Both the position numbers and the translations under genes were made by a program. Below, piece by piece: positions 22,671 through 33,800 of a stretch of DNA of 64,000 bases. Every line of letters starts with the position of its first letter. Position 1 is the first letter of the stretch. Below the pieces are notes generated by a model. It saw only the letters and a program-made list of their open reading frames with translations, was not told where the DNA came from and ran no database searches. The DNA is from Vicugna pacos (taxonomy: Eukaryota > Chordata > Mammalia > Artiodactyla > Camelidae): assembly GCF_048564905.1 (NCBI RefSeq), contig NC_133021.1:31631097-31695096 (forward strand), written 5' to 3'.

Positions 22671-22924
22671 GCCACAGGAGCCCACGTTCCACCCTTGAGG
22701 CTTCCTTCCACTGTGGGGGGAGGAGAGTGTGTTCTTCCCTCCGCGGGCTATCAGTGCCACACGGAGTGGGAGGTGAGGTCCAAGACACTTCGTCAGCTGC
22801 CCTGGAGCATCAAAACACTGAGAGAGAAGACGTGATTGGCCCATCAGGGAATTTATCATCTGGCGATACAGTGACAAACGCGGCACTCGGATAACGAATG
22901 AGCATCATCTTGCTGCAGCCAGAA

Positions 22925-23015
22925 GCCCGGGCGCAGCGCAGGGAAGAGGCACGTCCTGCCCTCAGGGAGCTGACAGCAGAACGAACCAAGGATAAATCAC
23001 AAATAAGGTCAATGG
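22925..23015 (+). repeat. Ancient interspersed repeat fragment, same class as at 5140
   Basis: 'ggcacgtcctgccctcaggg' and 'agctgacagcagaacgaacc' fit the 'gccctcatggagctta' segment of an old mammalian repeat. Short and uncertain. Confidence 0.35.
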
Positions 23016-24739
23016 GTCACTTCTCGGTCAAAGAACATACTGAGTTGGGCCAAACAGAACCCTAAGTGTTGGTCTGCCACGAGCAAAACTGCTGTCACAC
23101 TTCGGAACTACCTGCCCTCACTCAGTGAGCGGCGCAGCGCGGCTGCTCTCAGCCCCCGGGCAGGGCTGCGGGACACACAGCCGTGGATGCTCCCCGGGTG
23201 ACCGTCAACAGGAAGTTCCCACGGGCACAAACCAGCTCTGCCCCCGCCCTCGGGCCTCAGCCCAGCGGCTTTCTGGGCTGTCTGCTCTGCAGTCTAGCTG
23301 GTGCGCAGAGCTGGCCGGGGAGGGGAAATTGGAGGTGGGGCTTTGCTAGTTCTCAGGATGGACAAAATGAGCACTTGTAATATCAGTCACACAGGGGAGA
23401 CAGAGGCACACGCCTGAGCAAATCTTAATCTTTCCTCTTTTCCCCGCTCTTTCCTTTTCTAACTTTCCCTGGCTGTCACAACTTTCCAATCTACCCTTCC
23501 CAGCACTGAATAGTCTTTGGAGACACTGGCAGGTCAAGGACTTGAGGAAACCTGTGCCGGTACCACTTAGCATATTTCCTTCCATCCACCCACCCGTCTG
23601 CTGCTCTGCTGGCCCAAGAATTTACAGCGTCTTACTTTTGTCTCATCACCAGATCCTGCTTTCAGGGCCGTGGGACCCAGCTTTCTCTCCCCCACCCCGA
23701 AGAAATAACAGGATAGAGTTAACTTCTAATCACTTCCCTCCACTTCAAACGGGAAGGCAAAGTTAGTTTTGCCAAGTGTTGACTGAGATCTGATCAAAAA
23801 TCTACCACATCTTCAGCCTCTGTTGGACAGAAATCACTTCCCGACTTTTCTCATCCTCTCAGACGGACTTAATCATCTTAATTCAGCAGAAATGTATATG
23901 AAGCCATCAGCATTGAGTCCCACTTTTTAAAAGCTGGATTTTAGTCACCATTGGGGACACTATATTATTGACCTGGAAAATCACAGGGCTAAGAACAAGG
24001 GAGGGGGACGCTCACAACAACAAGTGCAATCAGGTCTATTCATCCTGGTGGAACCGGGAAGTTCTCTTCTCTGTAGAGGAAATCATCTCCCTCGAATCGG
24101 GTCTGACCGAGAGGCCGCGGGTCTGCGGTCCTTTGTAGCGAACTTCCTGGGGCATCAGTTTCCCCATTCACAGTGCAAACCAGCTGGTGGACTCAAAACC
24201 CTTGACAGGGGGAAGATTCTGGTTTAACCCCTTCCTTTGCTGAAACCCTGAAAGTCCAAGCTGGTTCTCACCATCCACACGTTCTGCGTCGTTCGATCCA
24301 AAGAAAACTTGCCAAGTAGCACCCCCTCCACAGCTTATCCTGCCACCTGCCACCCTCCACATTTTAACGCAGACCCAAACAACAGCTCCCTACCTCTTGG
24401 GAACATGCTCGCAAACAGCCCAGCTCCAGGTGGGATTTATGATAAACTCGCAGATCACTCTTCTGGCGTTTGGGCACACCAGGGGCGTGGAGGCAAAGGG
24501 TGGTCTCGTCTCCCTGGGTCCCTCCGAGACCTCCAGTACCGTGCCACCTGAGAACCTAGGGTAAATCCTTTTGCTAATCCAGGGAAGAACTTTGCCTTTA
24601 GGGACAAGAGCTGGGTTTGGTTCCAGGGTGAGGGTTAGAGGAGAGAATAAATGTATTCGTGGTATTGATCACTGGGGCCCCTAGTCGCCCCCAAACTGTA
24701 ATAAACACCTTCCAGGTAGCAAGCACGGTGGTCTGAGTG
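23016..24739. other. Unique intergenic DNA, no gene recognised
   Basis: GC-rich patch at about 23100-23345 and average DNA after it. No frame longer than 80 codons and no namable repeat. Confidence 0.45.
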
Positions 24740-25078
24740 TTCGTGTCCCTGCATCCGATTCATATGCTGAAATCCTAACCCCCAAGGTGATGGCATTAGG
24801 AGGGGAGCAGGTCGTGAGGGTGGGGTCCCCATGATGGGATTAGTGTCCTTATGAAGGAGACCCCAGAGAGCCCCCCACCCCTCCCTCCATGTGAGGACAC
24901 ACCGGGAAGACTGTCCAGGAACCAGGAGGCAGGTCCTCACCGGACGCCTCCCCCAAGGCTGCCTCCACCTTGACCTTGGTCTTGCAGCCTCCAGAATGCT
25001 GAGAAACAAGTGTTCGGCTTTTACAAGCCACCCGGACAGTGGTGCTTTTGTTACAGCGGCCCAGCAGGGCTAAGACGC
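24740..25078 (+). mobile_element. Solo LTR-like fossil, probably ERVL-MaLR class
   Basis: 'tgctgaaatcctaaccccca', 'aggtgatggcattaggaggg', 'gggattagtgtccttatgaa', 'tccatgtgaggacacaccgg' and an end 'gttacagcggcccagcaggg ctaagacg' follow a common MaLR-like LTR of placental mammals. No internal region is attached, so it is a lone LTR, old and decayed. Subfamily not assigned; another ancient repeat family remains possible. Confidence 0.6.
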
Positions 25079-26084
25079 TGCGGGGAGAAGGGAGGAAAGC
25101 AGAGAATGGAAAGATACAAAGCTTCCTGCAGGGCCTTGAAATTCCGCGGGGAGGAGGTCCCGTTTTCGCCTTCGGGTCTCCAGTTTAAAAGCAAACACCC
25201 TGAGAGCGGGGCGTCCCAGCACATTCTCAGTAGCTTACATCTCAGTGTGCATTCCTTTTAGAATCGTGATGAAATAAAGCTGGGCGATCTCCACTTCAGG
25301 CTTATCATGGGAAAGCTAGATAACGTGGCAGAGAACAGCTCGCTACTTCATCTTCCGCCAAGCGGGGGCTCCCCGTCAGACGCGGGCTTGGAAGGTCTGC
25401 GGACAGCTCCGCAGCAGAGACGCAGGACAACTACCAGCTCGTCCCTGGTAATTAGTCTCGGCTCATGGCTATGGATGTCAGAGTAAACCTGAAGATTAAT
25501 CTCTTCCACTGAGCCCCGGCTAGGAAGCAAGGTTACGGCGTTGGCTGCCGAAGGAACAGCCGTTTGGTATACGGGTCACAAGATGCCATCCTGCACTTTT
25601 TCAACAGAAAACCCCCACGTTTGAGCTGTGTGTTATGTTTTCTGTGGTATCTGGAAACTTCGCTTGGGAATGCGCCCTCTGAATGTTTCTGCGGTCCTCT
25701 CAGGGTTCAGAATAATGATACTTACAAAGGGTTCTCCAGGGTTTCAGTCAAGGGCAGAGGGTCCTGAAAACCTGGTGCTGTGAGCATGGATGGACCCTTG
25801 GCTGTCTGCCCAAACACTTGTGCTGTTTCGCTCTTTAACGTACAGCCCTGGAAATTCTGGCTGTATCACAGCTCGGTGGTTTTTCCCGTATCTGCCCCTC
25901 TGCCTGTTGGAAACGCTTCTTGCTGGCTGGTGAAGCTGTAGAAACTCACGATTTCTAGTCTCCCTGGTTAGTAATAAAGACATTTCTGTTGCATTTAAAT
26001 CAACTCAAGGAACCAAAACACGTAATCCTAGAAAAGGATGTCTGAAAAGGACGTCTGGGCTCTCTTGCAATATGATGCAGGGAA
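25079..26084. other. Unique intergenic DNA, nothing recognised
   Basis: No gene or namable repeat in this kilobase. Short frames only. Confidence 0.45.
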
Positions 26085-26285
26085 ATGAGTTCTTGGCCTG
26101 GGAAGTAAATTTAAATTTAAATGACTCTGGGCAGATCACATCACTTCTCAAAGCCTCAGTGTGGTCATAGGTAAGATGGCGATGCAGATCTCAGTCCTGC
26201 AGGTTTGTTGTGAAGTTTACAGATAATCCATGTCAGAAGTGCAAAGATTAACAGTTTGTAAAGTGTCCCTCTGATGTTGGACACC
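26085..26285 (+). repeat. MIR SINE remnant
   Basis: 'gactctgggcagatcacatc', 'acttctcaaagcctcagtgt', 'caggtttgttgtgaagttta' and a diverged tail follow the MIR middle and 3' part. A short AT palindrome (AAATTTAAATTTAAAT) lies at its left end. Confidence 0.65.
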
Positions 26286-26521
26286 TTTAGTTGTTTGTGG
26301 TGATTTCATTATTATAAATAACATTTAGATGGAACAGTCTTATGGCTGAGAGATTCTTCAGTCCAAAGGCAGCAGGGTCACCTTGGGTCCTGTGTGCCCA
26401 GTGCGTTCACAGCTTCACCTTCTCTGTAACCAGCAGAGTATCTTCCCTTTGGTTACGGGATGCAGGGATGTAGCAGAGGGAACAGTTAACCTACTAGGGA
26501 GCCCCTCCACTAAAAAAGGAG

Positions 26522-26605
26522 CGGGGAGGGGACAGTGGTAGAGCACATGCTTAGCATGCACGAGGTCCTGGGTTCGATCCCCAGTGCTTCCTTCAAAAAA
26601 ACCAG
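26522..26605 (+). mobile_element. Camelid tRNA-derived SINE (Vic-1 type), short tail
   Basis: CGGGGAGGGGACAGTGGTAG start, then 'cttagcatgcacgaggtcct' and a perfect B box GGTTCGATCC, 'ccagtgcttcc' and a short A-rich tail. The A box is weakened by a small deletion compared with the 10289 copy, so RNA polymerase III activity is doubtful. Not a tRNA gene. Confidence 0.9.
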
Positions 26606-26739
26606 ATTAGGGACAAACTCAGCTGCAGAAAGGTTTAAATCCAGAGTCCTTTTATGTAACGAGGAACCGTCCTGCCATGGCTTTTGTTCAGTGGCTAGAA
26701 CTGATCACATAAAAAAGGTCTTTGGATGGTGCTCACAGT

Positions 26740-27130
26740 GTTGGCTTCTTTGTTGAGTTAGAATACACGCACAATAACATGCACCCGTTCCCGCGTCCAT
26801 CCAGTCTGCATCTGTGCAGTTTCTCCCACAGTCAAGACACAGGTGATGGGGTGTTTCCATCATGCCTAAAAGTCCCCAGGGCTCCATCTCAGACAAGCAC
26901 TACCTGATGCTCCAGGGAACCACCGCCCCCTTCCTGTCACTTTAGATTAGGTTTGTCTCTTCTAGGGTTTCACAGGCACGAAACACACGTAGGACAGATT
27001 CTCATGTCTGGCTTCTTTCTAACACGTTTACTGTTCATCCATGTTGTGTGCATCTGTGGTCCGTTTCTTTTATTACTGAACAGCACGTCGTGGTATGAAT
27101 ACACCACAACTTACTTGTCTAAGATAAAAG
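26740..27130 (-). mobile_element. L1 LINE 3' fragment (old L1M type)
   Basis: Reverse L1: 'tgagttagaatacacgcaca', later 'gattctcatgtctggcttct', 'cgtttactgttcatccatgt' and 'cttacttgtctaag'. The order is that of an L1M 3' UTR and ORF2 end, strongly diverged. Confidence 0.65.
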
Positions 27131-28591
27131 TTTTTTACAGGTTAACTTGAGACAGTGAATTTTTTTAATTCCTCAAGTCTCTTGATCACAAGCTCTTTCT
27201 TCCCATCAGCCCACTCTCTCTTTGGTCAATTATCCAAAAGGGAACAAGGGTCTGACAGTGGAGTGAGATTCTGCTGGGTAACCCAGCTCGGTTGCTTAGC
27301 AACAAACAGACTCACCGTATTAGTTTAGTGGATTCCGAACAAAAAGGTAATCATCTTTTATCCCCAGATAGGGAGAAGACGAGGTGATTCCAAGGAAGGT
27401 GGGGGAAGTAAAAACCAGGTGAAAGAAGAGAAAACACCTCCAGCAAAATAAAGGCATGGTGGCACCTCCTATACTCACACCGCGGAGTCCCACTGAGCGT
27501 TCTGCTGAAAACCAAGGGACCCTCGGTCACATTAAGTATCGTGGTGTGAAAGGCACTGATGTGCAAAAGCTTTTAAAAGGCACAAATACATGATGCCAGA
27601 AATAATGATAATTTATGACCGAAGTAAAGAGAAGCACATTCACCTGAATTAGCATGAGCACTTCAAAGAATCAACATGAGGGGAAAGCGCAAGTTTGTCC
27701 CACACTAAGTACGCCTCTTCCAAAAGGAAGTTAGAAACCCCGTGAGGTATATTCCACGACCGTGGTGACTGACTGTTTTCTGTAGCAAAGATGCTGACTT
27801 CTGCTTTGTTCACCTGATTCCTTAATCTCAGAAGGACTGGCAGGAGATGTTGCTAACGGAAGTTTTTTTTTTAACTTCCTCTGGAGTTTTGCCAAGTTGA
27901 TACTACAACTTCCTTCTCATTATCTGCCTCCCCCCTCCCCCAGCACCCCCACCGTGATATAATCTGGCAGAAAGAGCTCTGCTGAGAATCATGGATTTAA
28001 TGAGCAGAATGTCCCCCAGCCTCTTAACACAAAGTGTTTAATAATCCATCAGAGATCAGTTTCACTTAGTTTCACAGGGTTGAGAGGGAGGCATAAACCC
28101 TTCACCGCCACTTTTCAGCCATCCCTGGAGCTGTTCCCCACCTGCCTCCAGAGGACAGATTTCGTGGTTTAAATCATGCCCCAAGGGAATGGATATGAAG
28201 CTCAGGTCCTGCAGTTCTCTGTCAGTGCCTGGGCATCCAGCAAAAGACAGCTTTGCAGTTTCGTTTATTTCAGGGGTCAAGTTGATTACCGAAGAACAGG
28301 CTTACATCCCCCGTCTTCTTGGATGGCAAGGGTGCGCTCTCCCGGAAACGTGTTTAACTGCAGCTTTCAAAGGAGAGGAGAGAGGGGAAACCCCATCTTC
28401 CAGAGCTGCTATCTTTTTATTTTCTGCCTGATTAAAAACCTTCTGGTGATTTTCTTTTTCTTTTTAAAATGCAAACCCATTTTAATCTTTTTTTTTCTGC
28501 AAATTCAAGATTTCCCCTGACCAATGCCTGAAGGTGATTAGTCCCTCTAGTTAAGTTGTACAAAAAAGTTTTGTGAAAATACATTGTCCTT
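27131..28591. other. Unique intergenic DNA, no gene recognised
   Basis: Unique DNA with T-rich runs at 28448-28500. The 114-codon frame at 28176-28520 ends in a Phe/Leu-rich stretch from those T runs. No recognisable repeat or RNA gene. Confidence 0.45.
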
Positions 28592-28740
28592 TTTTCTTTT
28601 TTTAATTGAAGTACAGTTGATTTACAAGGTTGTGTTCGTCTCTGGTGTACAGCATAGCAATTCAGCTATATATACACACACACACATATATATATTCTCC
28701 TCCGTATTCTTGCTTATTATAGATTACTACCATGTCCTGG
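28592..28740 (-). mobile_element. L1 3' end, cetartiodactyl type
   Basis: 'ttaattgaagtacagttgat', 'ttacaaggttgtgttcgtct', 'ctggtgtacagcatagcaat' then a (CA)n(TA)n patch and 'ttgcttattatagattacta'. It is the reverse of the same L1 3' region found in sense orientation at 9412, 52785 and 57890. Confidence 0.85.
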
Positions 28741-29542
28741 TCTTTTCCAGTTTTGAATGGTACGAGACATCCACGTGTGTTTTGAATTGTTCGTTTTGGG
28801 AGAGCAGCTGAGGCAGGTAAACAGGAAGGCGGGCCCCGCCAGAGAGCCTGCAAAACGCGTCCTGGAGCCTCACACTGTGAATGGAAACCTCACCTGGCAC
28901 ACAGCTCCCGCCGTGCCACTGCCGCCCGGGGGCTGGGGCGGGACCCCTTCTGAGTCGCTAAGTGCCCACAGTGTTTTGCTCCTTGTTGTGACATTTTGTG
29001 CCTGTGGCTTCAGCTCTGGGGAGATTGATCAGTTAAAAGAAGAGACTGGATGGAAAAGTCTGGCTTTGCCCATTAACAGATTCTGGCTCCCAGCTGCCCC
29101 ATCTGCAGACATTTCCTGGAGTGGATTCTCCTTGGGGTTAAATGACTGAGACTCTGAAAGAATGCGTCCATATCTCTATATTTTAAAATATACAAAGCAA
29201 GAGCCAGGTTTCAGACTCAGTGCTCCCGAGGGACAGATGCTGGAGGAAGAAAAACATCCGTGTGGGGTCCTCTAAAACTCAGATTTGGGGGCAGTGGGAG
29301 TGCTCCTCCGACTTCTCTCGAGTTCCAGCTCATCCTTTTTCATCCTCCTGAGCTTTGTTTTCTTTTTTTCTCCCCTGCTGTGTGTTTCTGGTGAGAGGGC
29401 ACAAAATGAACAGTGCTAAGAAGTAAGACGCGCTCTCTCCGCAGCATTAACGAAATGGAAAATGAAAAAGTGCAGCCCAGCGGACCTTCCAAGACAAGCC
29501 CATTATAACATAGGGTAATACAATGGAGTTACCTTTGTTTTT
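28741..29542. other. Unique intergenic DNA, nothing recognised
   Basis: No gene or namable repeat. GC-rich patch at about 28820-28950 without clear CpG-island character. Confidence 0.45.
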
Positions 29543-29685
29543 AGATTTATTTTTTATTGAGGCAACATTGGCTTATAACATGATGTCAGTTTCACGTGTA
29601 CCATGTTGTATTCCTACCCCTGCACACCCCATGGCGTGCTCACCACCAAAACTTAGTTTCCATCCGTCACCACACAGCTGACGAG
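29543..29685 (-). mobile_element. L1 3' end fragment
   Basis: 'tttttattgaggcaacattg', 'gcttataacatgatgtcagt', 'ttcacgtgtaccatgttgta' is the reverse of an old L1 3' UTR. It abuts a MER20 element at about 29700. Confidence 0.75.
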
Positions 29686-29699
29686 GTTCAAGTGCAGCT

Positions 29700-29908
29700 C
29701 CCTCCACCTCGGCACCATTGGCATCTGGGGCAGGACAATTCTTTGCCGTCAGAGACCGTCCTGTGCACTGAAGGATGTTTAGCTGCATCCCTGGCCCCCA
29801 CCCGCCTGACACCAGTAGCATCTGCCGAAGTTGTGAAAATGAAAAATACCTCCAGATGTTGCCAAAAAGTCTCCCGAGGAGATGAAGTCGCCCCTGGTGG
29901 AAAGCCAT
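29700..29908 (-). mobile_element. MER20 nonautonomous hAT-Charlie DNA transposon
   Basis: Nearly full length in the reverse direction: 'cggcaccattggcatctggg', 'caggacaattctttgccgtc', 'gtcctgtgcactgaaggatg', 'cctccagatgttgccaaaaa', 'gtcgcccctggtggaaagcc'. MER20 is about 220 bp; the terminal inverted repeats are decayed. No transposase. MER20 copies are known in some placentals to have been co-opted as endometrial enhancers; there is no evidence for this copy. Confidence 0.9.
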
Positions 29909-30229
29909 AAATATGGTGACGGTGCTGCCCACCTGTGTGACAGCTGTCACCAAAACCCGGTCGATGCCAAGGAGTCAAGGCTGAGCCGGGCAAGGTGGGG
30001 AGAAAAAGGCCTGGGTCCAGCACCCTGGTCCTGACTGGGGAGGCTGAGCCTTGTCCTGGGAGCAGGGTGGTGATGGACGGAGATCACTGGATGGAGGGAG
30101 CCCGGAAACCAGCCATCCAGCCCTGGAACCGATCCTCGCTAGCTGTGGGTACCATGGAAACTTCCCCTCATCAATCTTCACACCGTGGTCCTTGTGTCCA
30201 AAGGATTGGGGTCCTTTCTGACTTTCACA

Positions 30230-30822
30230 CGTGGATTAGTCGGGGTCCCCCGAGAAGCAGAACCAAAAGGGCCCCTGTGCCTGTGTCCACAGCTGCAGCT
30301 GTGGCTTTGTCTGTCTCTAGCCATACGTCTGGTTACTTACACACATCTACTTACTCCTCGCTAGGTAGATATAAAGATAGTAGACATACAGACACGGAGA
30401 GACACAGAAGGAGGTGCGGCTGGGGAGGTTTACTGTAATCGGCTCAATCACAGAGACTGAGATGTCCCGCCTCGACTGTCTACAAGCTGGGGTCCCCTGA
30501 AAGCAGGCGGTGTAATTCAGTCTGAGTCCAAAGACCTGAGAACCAGGAGCCCCGAGGTCTGAGGGCAGGAGAACATGGGCATTGCAGCTCAAGCAAGAGG
30601 ACAAAGTCTCCTCCTGCCGCCATTGTTTCACTCCGGCGCTAGGGGACTGGATGCCCCCACCTGCGTGGGGGAAGGGCATCTTCTGTGCTGAGTCCACGGC
30701 TTCAAATGCTCATCCGTCCTGGAGATACCCTCCGGGACACACCCAGAAATCAGGTTTTACCAGCTCTCTGGGCATCCGTTTATGTGGTCAAGTTGACAAA
30801 GAAAATCAACCATCACAGCATC
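30230..30822 (+). repeat. Ancient interspersed repeat, family unsure (copy 1)
   Basis: 'gtggattagtcggggtcccc', 'cgagaagcagaaccaaaagg', a TAGATA-rich patch, 'gtttactgtaatcggctcaa' and the end 'gtcaagttgacaaagaaaat caaccatcacagc' follow a common mammalian repeat whose consensus starts 'ttagggttctccagagaaac agaaccaatagg' and ends 'agttgacacataaaattaac catcaca'. The partner copy is at 52060-52343. I do not remember its family name with certainty, so leave it unnamed. Confidence 0.6.
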
Positions 30823-32674
30823 CTATTGTTACATGAAAATGGCCTTGGGCTGCAGCTCTCTGCCTCCAGGGGCCAGAAAGAGGAAAGGCAGTCCAGTGCC
30901 TTGGATTTCCATGGCCCATAGTCCACAGGTCCCGTGTGGGTTGGAGTCAAGAAGGAAGGTTAAGAGCAGATGTGGGTAAGTGAGCAGGTGAGTGATGCTC
31001 TGTGTGCCTGAGCCTCCCGCCCTCTCTCCATCCTCCCTGCACTTCTTCTTGCATCCGTGAAGTTGTGAGGCCACCAGCCGAGAGAGTGGAGGGAAGGGGA
31101 GGAAGACGGGTCATAGCGGGCCACTGTGGTTTTTCTGTCCCTTGTGGTCAGTGTGATCCAATGATCCAAAACTGTACCCAACATATTGGGACACACACAC
31201 ACACACACGTCCAGGAACTGGTCCCCATGAAGTAACCAGTCTTCATTGCTGAAGAATTTCTCCTTTCCAGTGTCTGCTGGGGAAGTGACATATCTTTCAC
31301 TCAGCTGCGTTTCTTGCGTCAGATTATGGGAGAGGAGGGTTGAGGCATTTATTTCCTCTTTCCTGGAAAGATTTTATTCCAACAGAAAGAGCTCTGCATC
31401 TGGTGGTTAAAAAAAAAAGACAGAAGCAAATTACTTCACCAGTGAAAACGGTCAAACGTGGAGGCTTAGGGACCCAATTCGAATACGAATCAGTAAAAAG
31501 CAAACAAGGAGGTCGCGCTTTGAGTTCTGCATCTGCAAACCCGGGGACCTCGTCTTCTCTTTTGCACCAGAAGGACACTAATGCTGGCCTTGACCCCGCC
31601 GCAGCCTGAGGGGCAGGAACTAACCATGTTTGCGGAAGGAAGCCGTTAGCTGGGAATGAAAGGAAGCCTCTGCTCGTGCGGGGTGGGGGGGGGGCAGGGA
31701 GTGGGCTCACAGCCAGTGAACCTGGATCTGTTTTGCACACCGACGTGTCATTTATAAATCAACCCTCTTGATCCTGCCAAGTGGAAGTCTCCAAAACAAG
31801 AGATGTGATTGGTGCTGGAAATGCTTTTATCTGGGGGAAAAGCAGAATGTACGTTTGCACTAGATCTAAGCTGCGGCTGCAGAGAGGACTTCCTCGCATC
31901 TCCACCGTGTAGGGAGGGGCGCTCTGCCTTCCTCACCATCCACGCGTGCCTCATTGAGAAGGCACTGCTCTCAGTTTTTGAAGGGGAGAATCCTGGCTGG
32001 TCTCCTTCAATAACCAGAGCACAGAATCGTCACATCTTTGTAGGAATTCTTACCCCAAATCAATTAGCAAGCACTTCTGACTCAGGAGCAAAAAGTTAAT
32101 AGAGGGCCTGGTTACCCACCTAAGGAAAGCGCCTTGTAAGGGCAATGCTAATACATCAAGCAAAGGCACTCTTCCTAAGATGTGTATTTCTATGCTTGAG
32201 TAGGAGGAATTCAGCCCTCAGTTCTGAACTTTGTCGGTCTGGACACCACCCATGAGGACTGATATGAGACTCACAAGCGTCAAGGTGTTTCAGTTGAAAT
32301 CCACTTATATCAGTAAAGTAAAAAGATAAAATATTGAAAGATCAAAACATGCTCGTGAACGCCTCAGGAAGTGATCTCAGCCGGGCCTCCCGGGAGAAGC
32401 CGGGTGGCAAGGCCCCTCGGAGATCTGCCCGTCGGCACCCGTGGGCGCCCTGCCTCGCTACAGGCCGCGCTGTTACCCTGCTTCCTTCGCAGATCGGCTC
32501 GCTTGGCCTCCATGGAACTTCTGTTTGCAGGCAGTGTTTTCTCGTGATTTCACCAGTCCCGGCCGACTTGCAGGACCGTTCAGTACAGAGACCTCCATCA
32601 GGGTCTAGCTGACCCGTGTTTCACAGCCTGATTCCACATTCCTGGGAGAGAGATTCTGACTGGCCCCATCAGGG

Positions 32675-32675
<1 letters not shown>
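30823..32675. other. Unique intergenic DNA, no gene recognised
   Basis: No gene recognised. A short (AC)9 tract lies at 31190-31208 and a G-rich patch with ten consecutive G at about 31684-31694. The 138-codon minus frame at 31324-31740 has no domain. Confidence 0.45.

Positions 32676-32715
<40 letters not shown>
32676..32715 (+). repeat. (GT)n microsatellite
   Basis: A perfect GT tract of about 19-20 units. Z-DNA-prone and probably length-polymorphic. Confidence 0.96.
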
Positions 32716-32717
<2 letters not shown>

Positions 32718-33361
32718 ATGTGGTGGGGGGACGTTGGCCGTGGGTGAGTGAAGAGCTGTTGTGACGTGTGAGCACGTAGGTCACCTTGCCCAGTCCTGAA
32801 CGGAGGGGAGAGGTCAGCGACTCCACAGATGGACTTGGCATGTTGATGACACAGAAGACGATTTACTGATGTAACAAGACGGTCAAACTCTACTAAATGT
32901 GAAAAGATTGCATTAACGAGGGTGTGGTCCTGACTTTTAAAAGTGAATAGGCATAGGGAAAAACTCACTGGGCGAATCCTGGGTGGTGGGATAATGGAAA
33001 AAATTTCTTTTTTTCAGATTTGTTTTCTACATTTTCCATCATAAAGTAGTATAAAGTAAGTCATAAGAGAAAAAATACACATTTTAATAAAGAAAAATAA
33101 ATACAGCACAGGCATACAAATTTTAAATGAAAAAAAGAGCTTAGGATCCTAAATTAACCCTTACAGAAAGATAATTACCTGTATTCATGGAGACTCCTTA
33201 TAACCTGGCCGACAACAGTACTGTGGTGGGTAATATTCTGAGTATCTCAAGGCAAGGAGTCCTTTTGCACTAAAATTTATTGTTTCTCCTTGGTGGATGT
33301 GGGCAGTGGACATTTAAGGATGTGTTTACTCTAGAGGAAAAATATCAATATTGGTAAGCTT
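32716..33361. other. Unique DNA with a possible old repeat tail
   Basis: 'gaatcctgggtggtgggata' followed by 'gatttgttttctacattttc' (32970-33045) recalls the 3' end of an old L1 or related element but is too short and diverged to call. The remainder is unnamed, AT-rich. Confidence 0.4.
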
Positions 33362-33800
33362 TTCTTAAAGATTTTTTTTTTTTTAAGCAAAGTTCTAGGT
33401 TCACAGCAAAATTGATGGGGGAAGAGTACAGCTCAACTGGTAGAGGGCGTGCTTAGCGTGCACGAGGTCCTGGGTTCATTCTCCAGTGCCTCCATTTTTA
33501 AAAACATTAAATAAACCTAATTACCTCCCCCCTCCCAAAAAAAGCGAAATAGGTTCACAGAAAAGTGCAGAGAAAGGTGCAGAGATTTCCCGTATACTCC
33601 CGGCCCCCACACATGCACAGCCTCTGCCATTATCAACGTTGTCCACCGGATGGGACATTTGTTACAACTGATGACCCTTCACTGACACGTCCTCAGCACC
33701 CAGAGCCCACAGTCTGCACCAGGGTTCCCCTGGTCTCGTATCACACACATCCTCTGAGCTCCACCTGTTCGTCCCTCCCACCATCTCCCCACTTCCACTC
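33362..33800 (-). mobile_element. L1 LINE fragment (old), interrupted by a SINE
   Basis: 'gcaaagttctaggttcacag' and, after the SINE, 'gtgcagagatttcccgtata', 'cacacatgcacagcctctgc', 'cattatcaacgttgtccacc', 'gatgacccttcactgacacg' form the reverse of an old mammalian L1 segment. The two halves are separated by a plus-strand SINE at 33417-33550, so the SINE is the later insertion. Confidence 0.78.
33397..33564 (+). mobile_element. Camelid tRNA-derived SINE (Vic-1 type) inside an L1, with target-site duplication
   Basis: The element is about 33417-33550: GGGGGAAGAGTACAGCTCAA start, 'cttagcgtgcacgaggtcct', a mutated B box (GGTTCATTCT), then 'gtgcctccatttttaaaaac' and a tail with 'aacctaattacctcccccct'. 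The direct repeats AGGTTCACAGCAAA (33397-33410) and AGGTTCACAGAAAA (33551-33564) are the target-site duplication taken from the L1. With B box changes, not transcribable by RNA polymerase III in any efficient way. Confidence 0.93.

Noticed and set aside
26522-26595. Possible tRNA gene (perfect B box)
   Set aside because: No foldable tRNA with anticodon arm; same sequence family as the other dispersed SINE copies.
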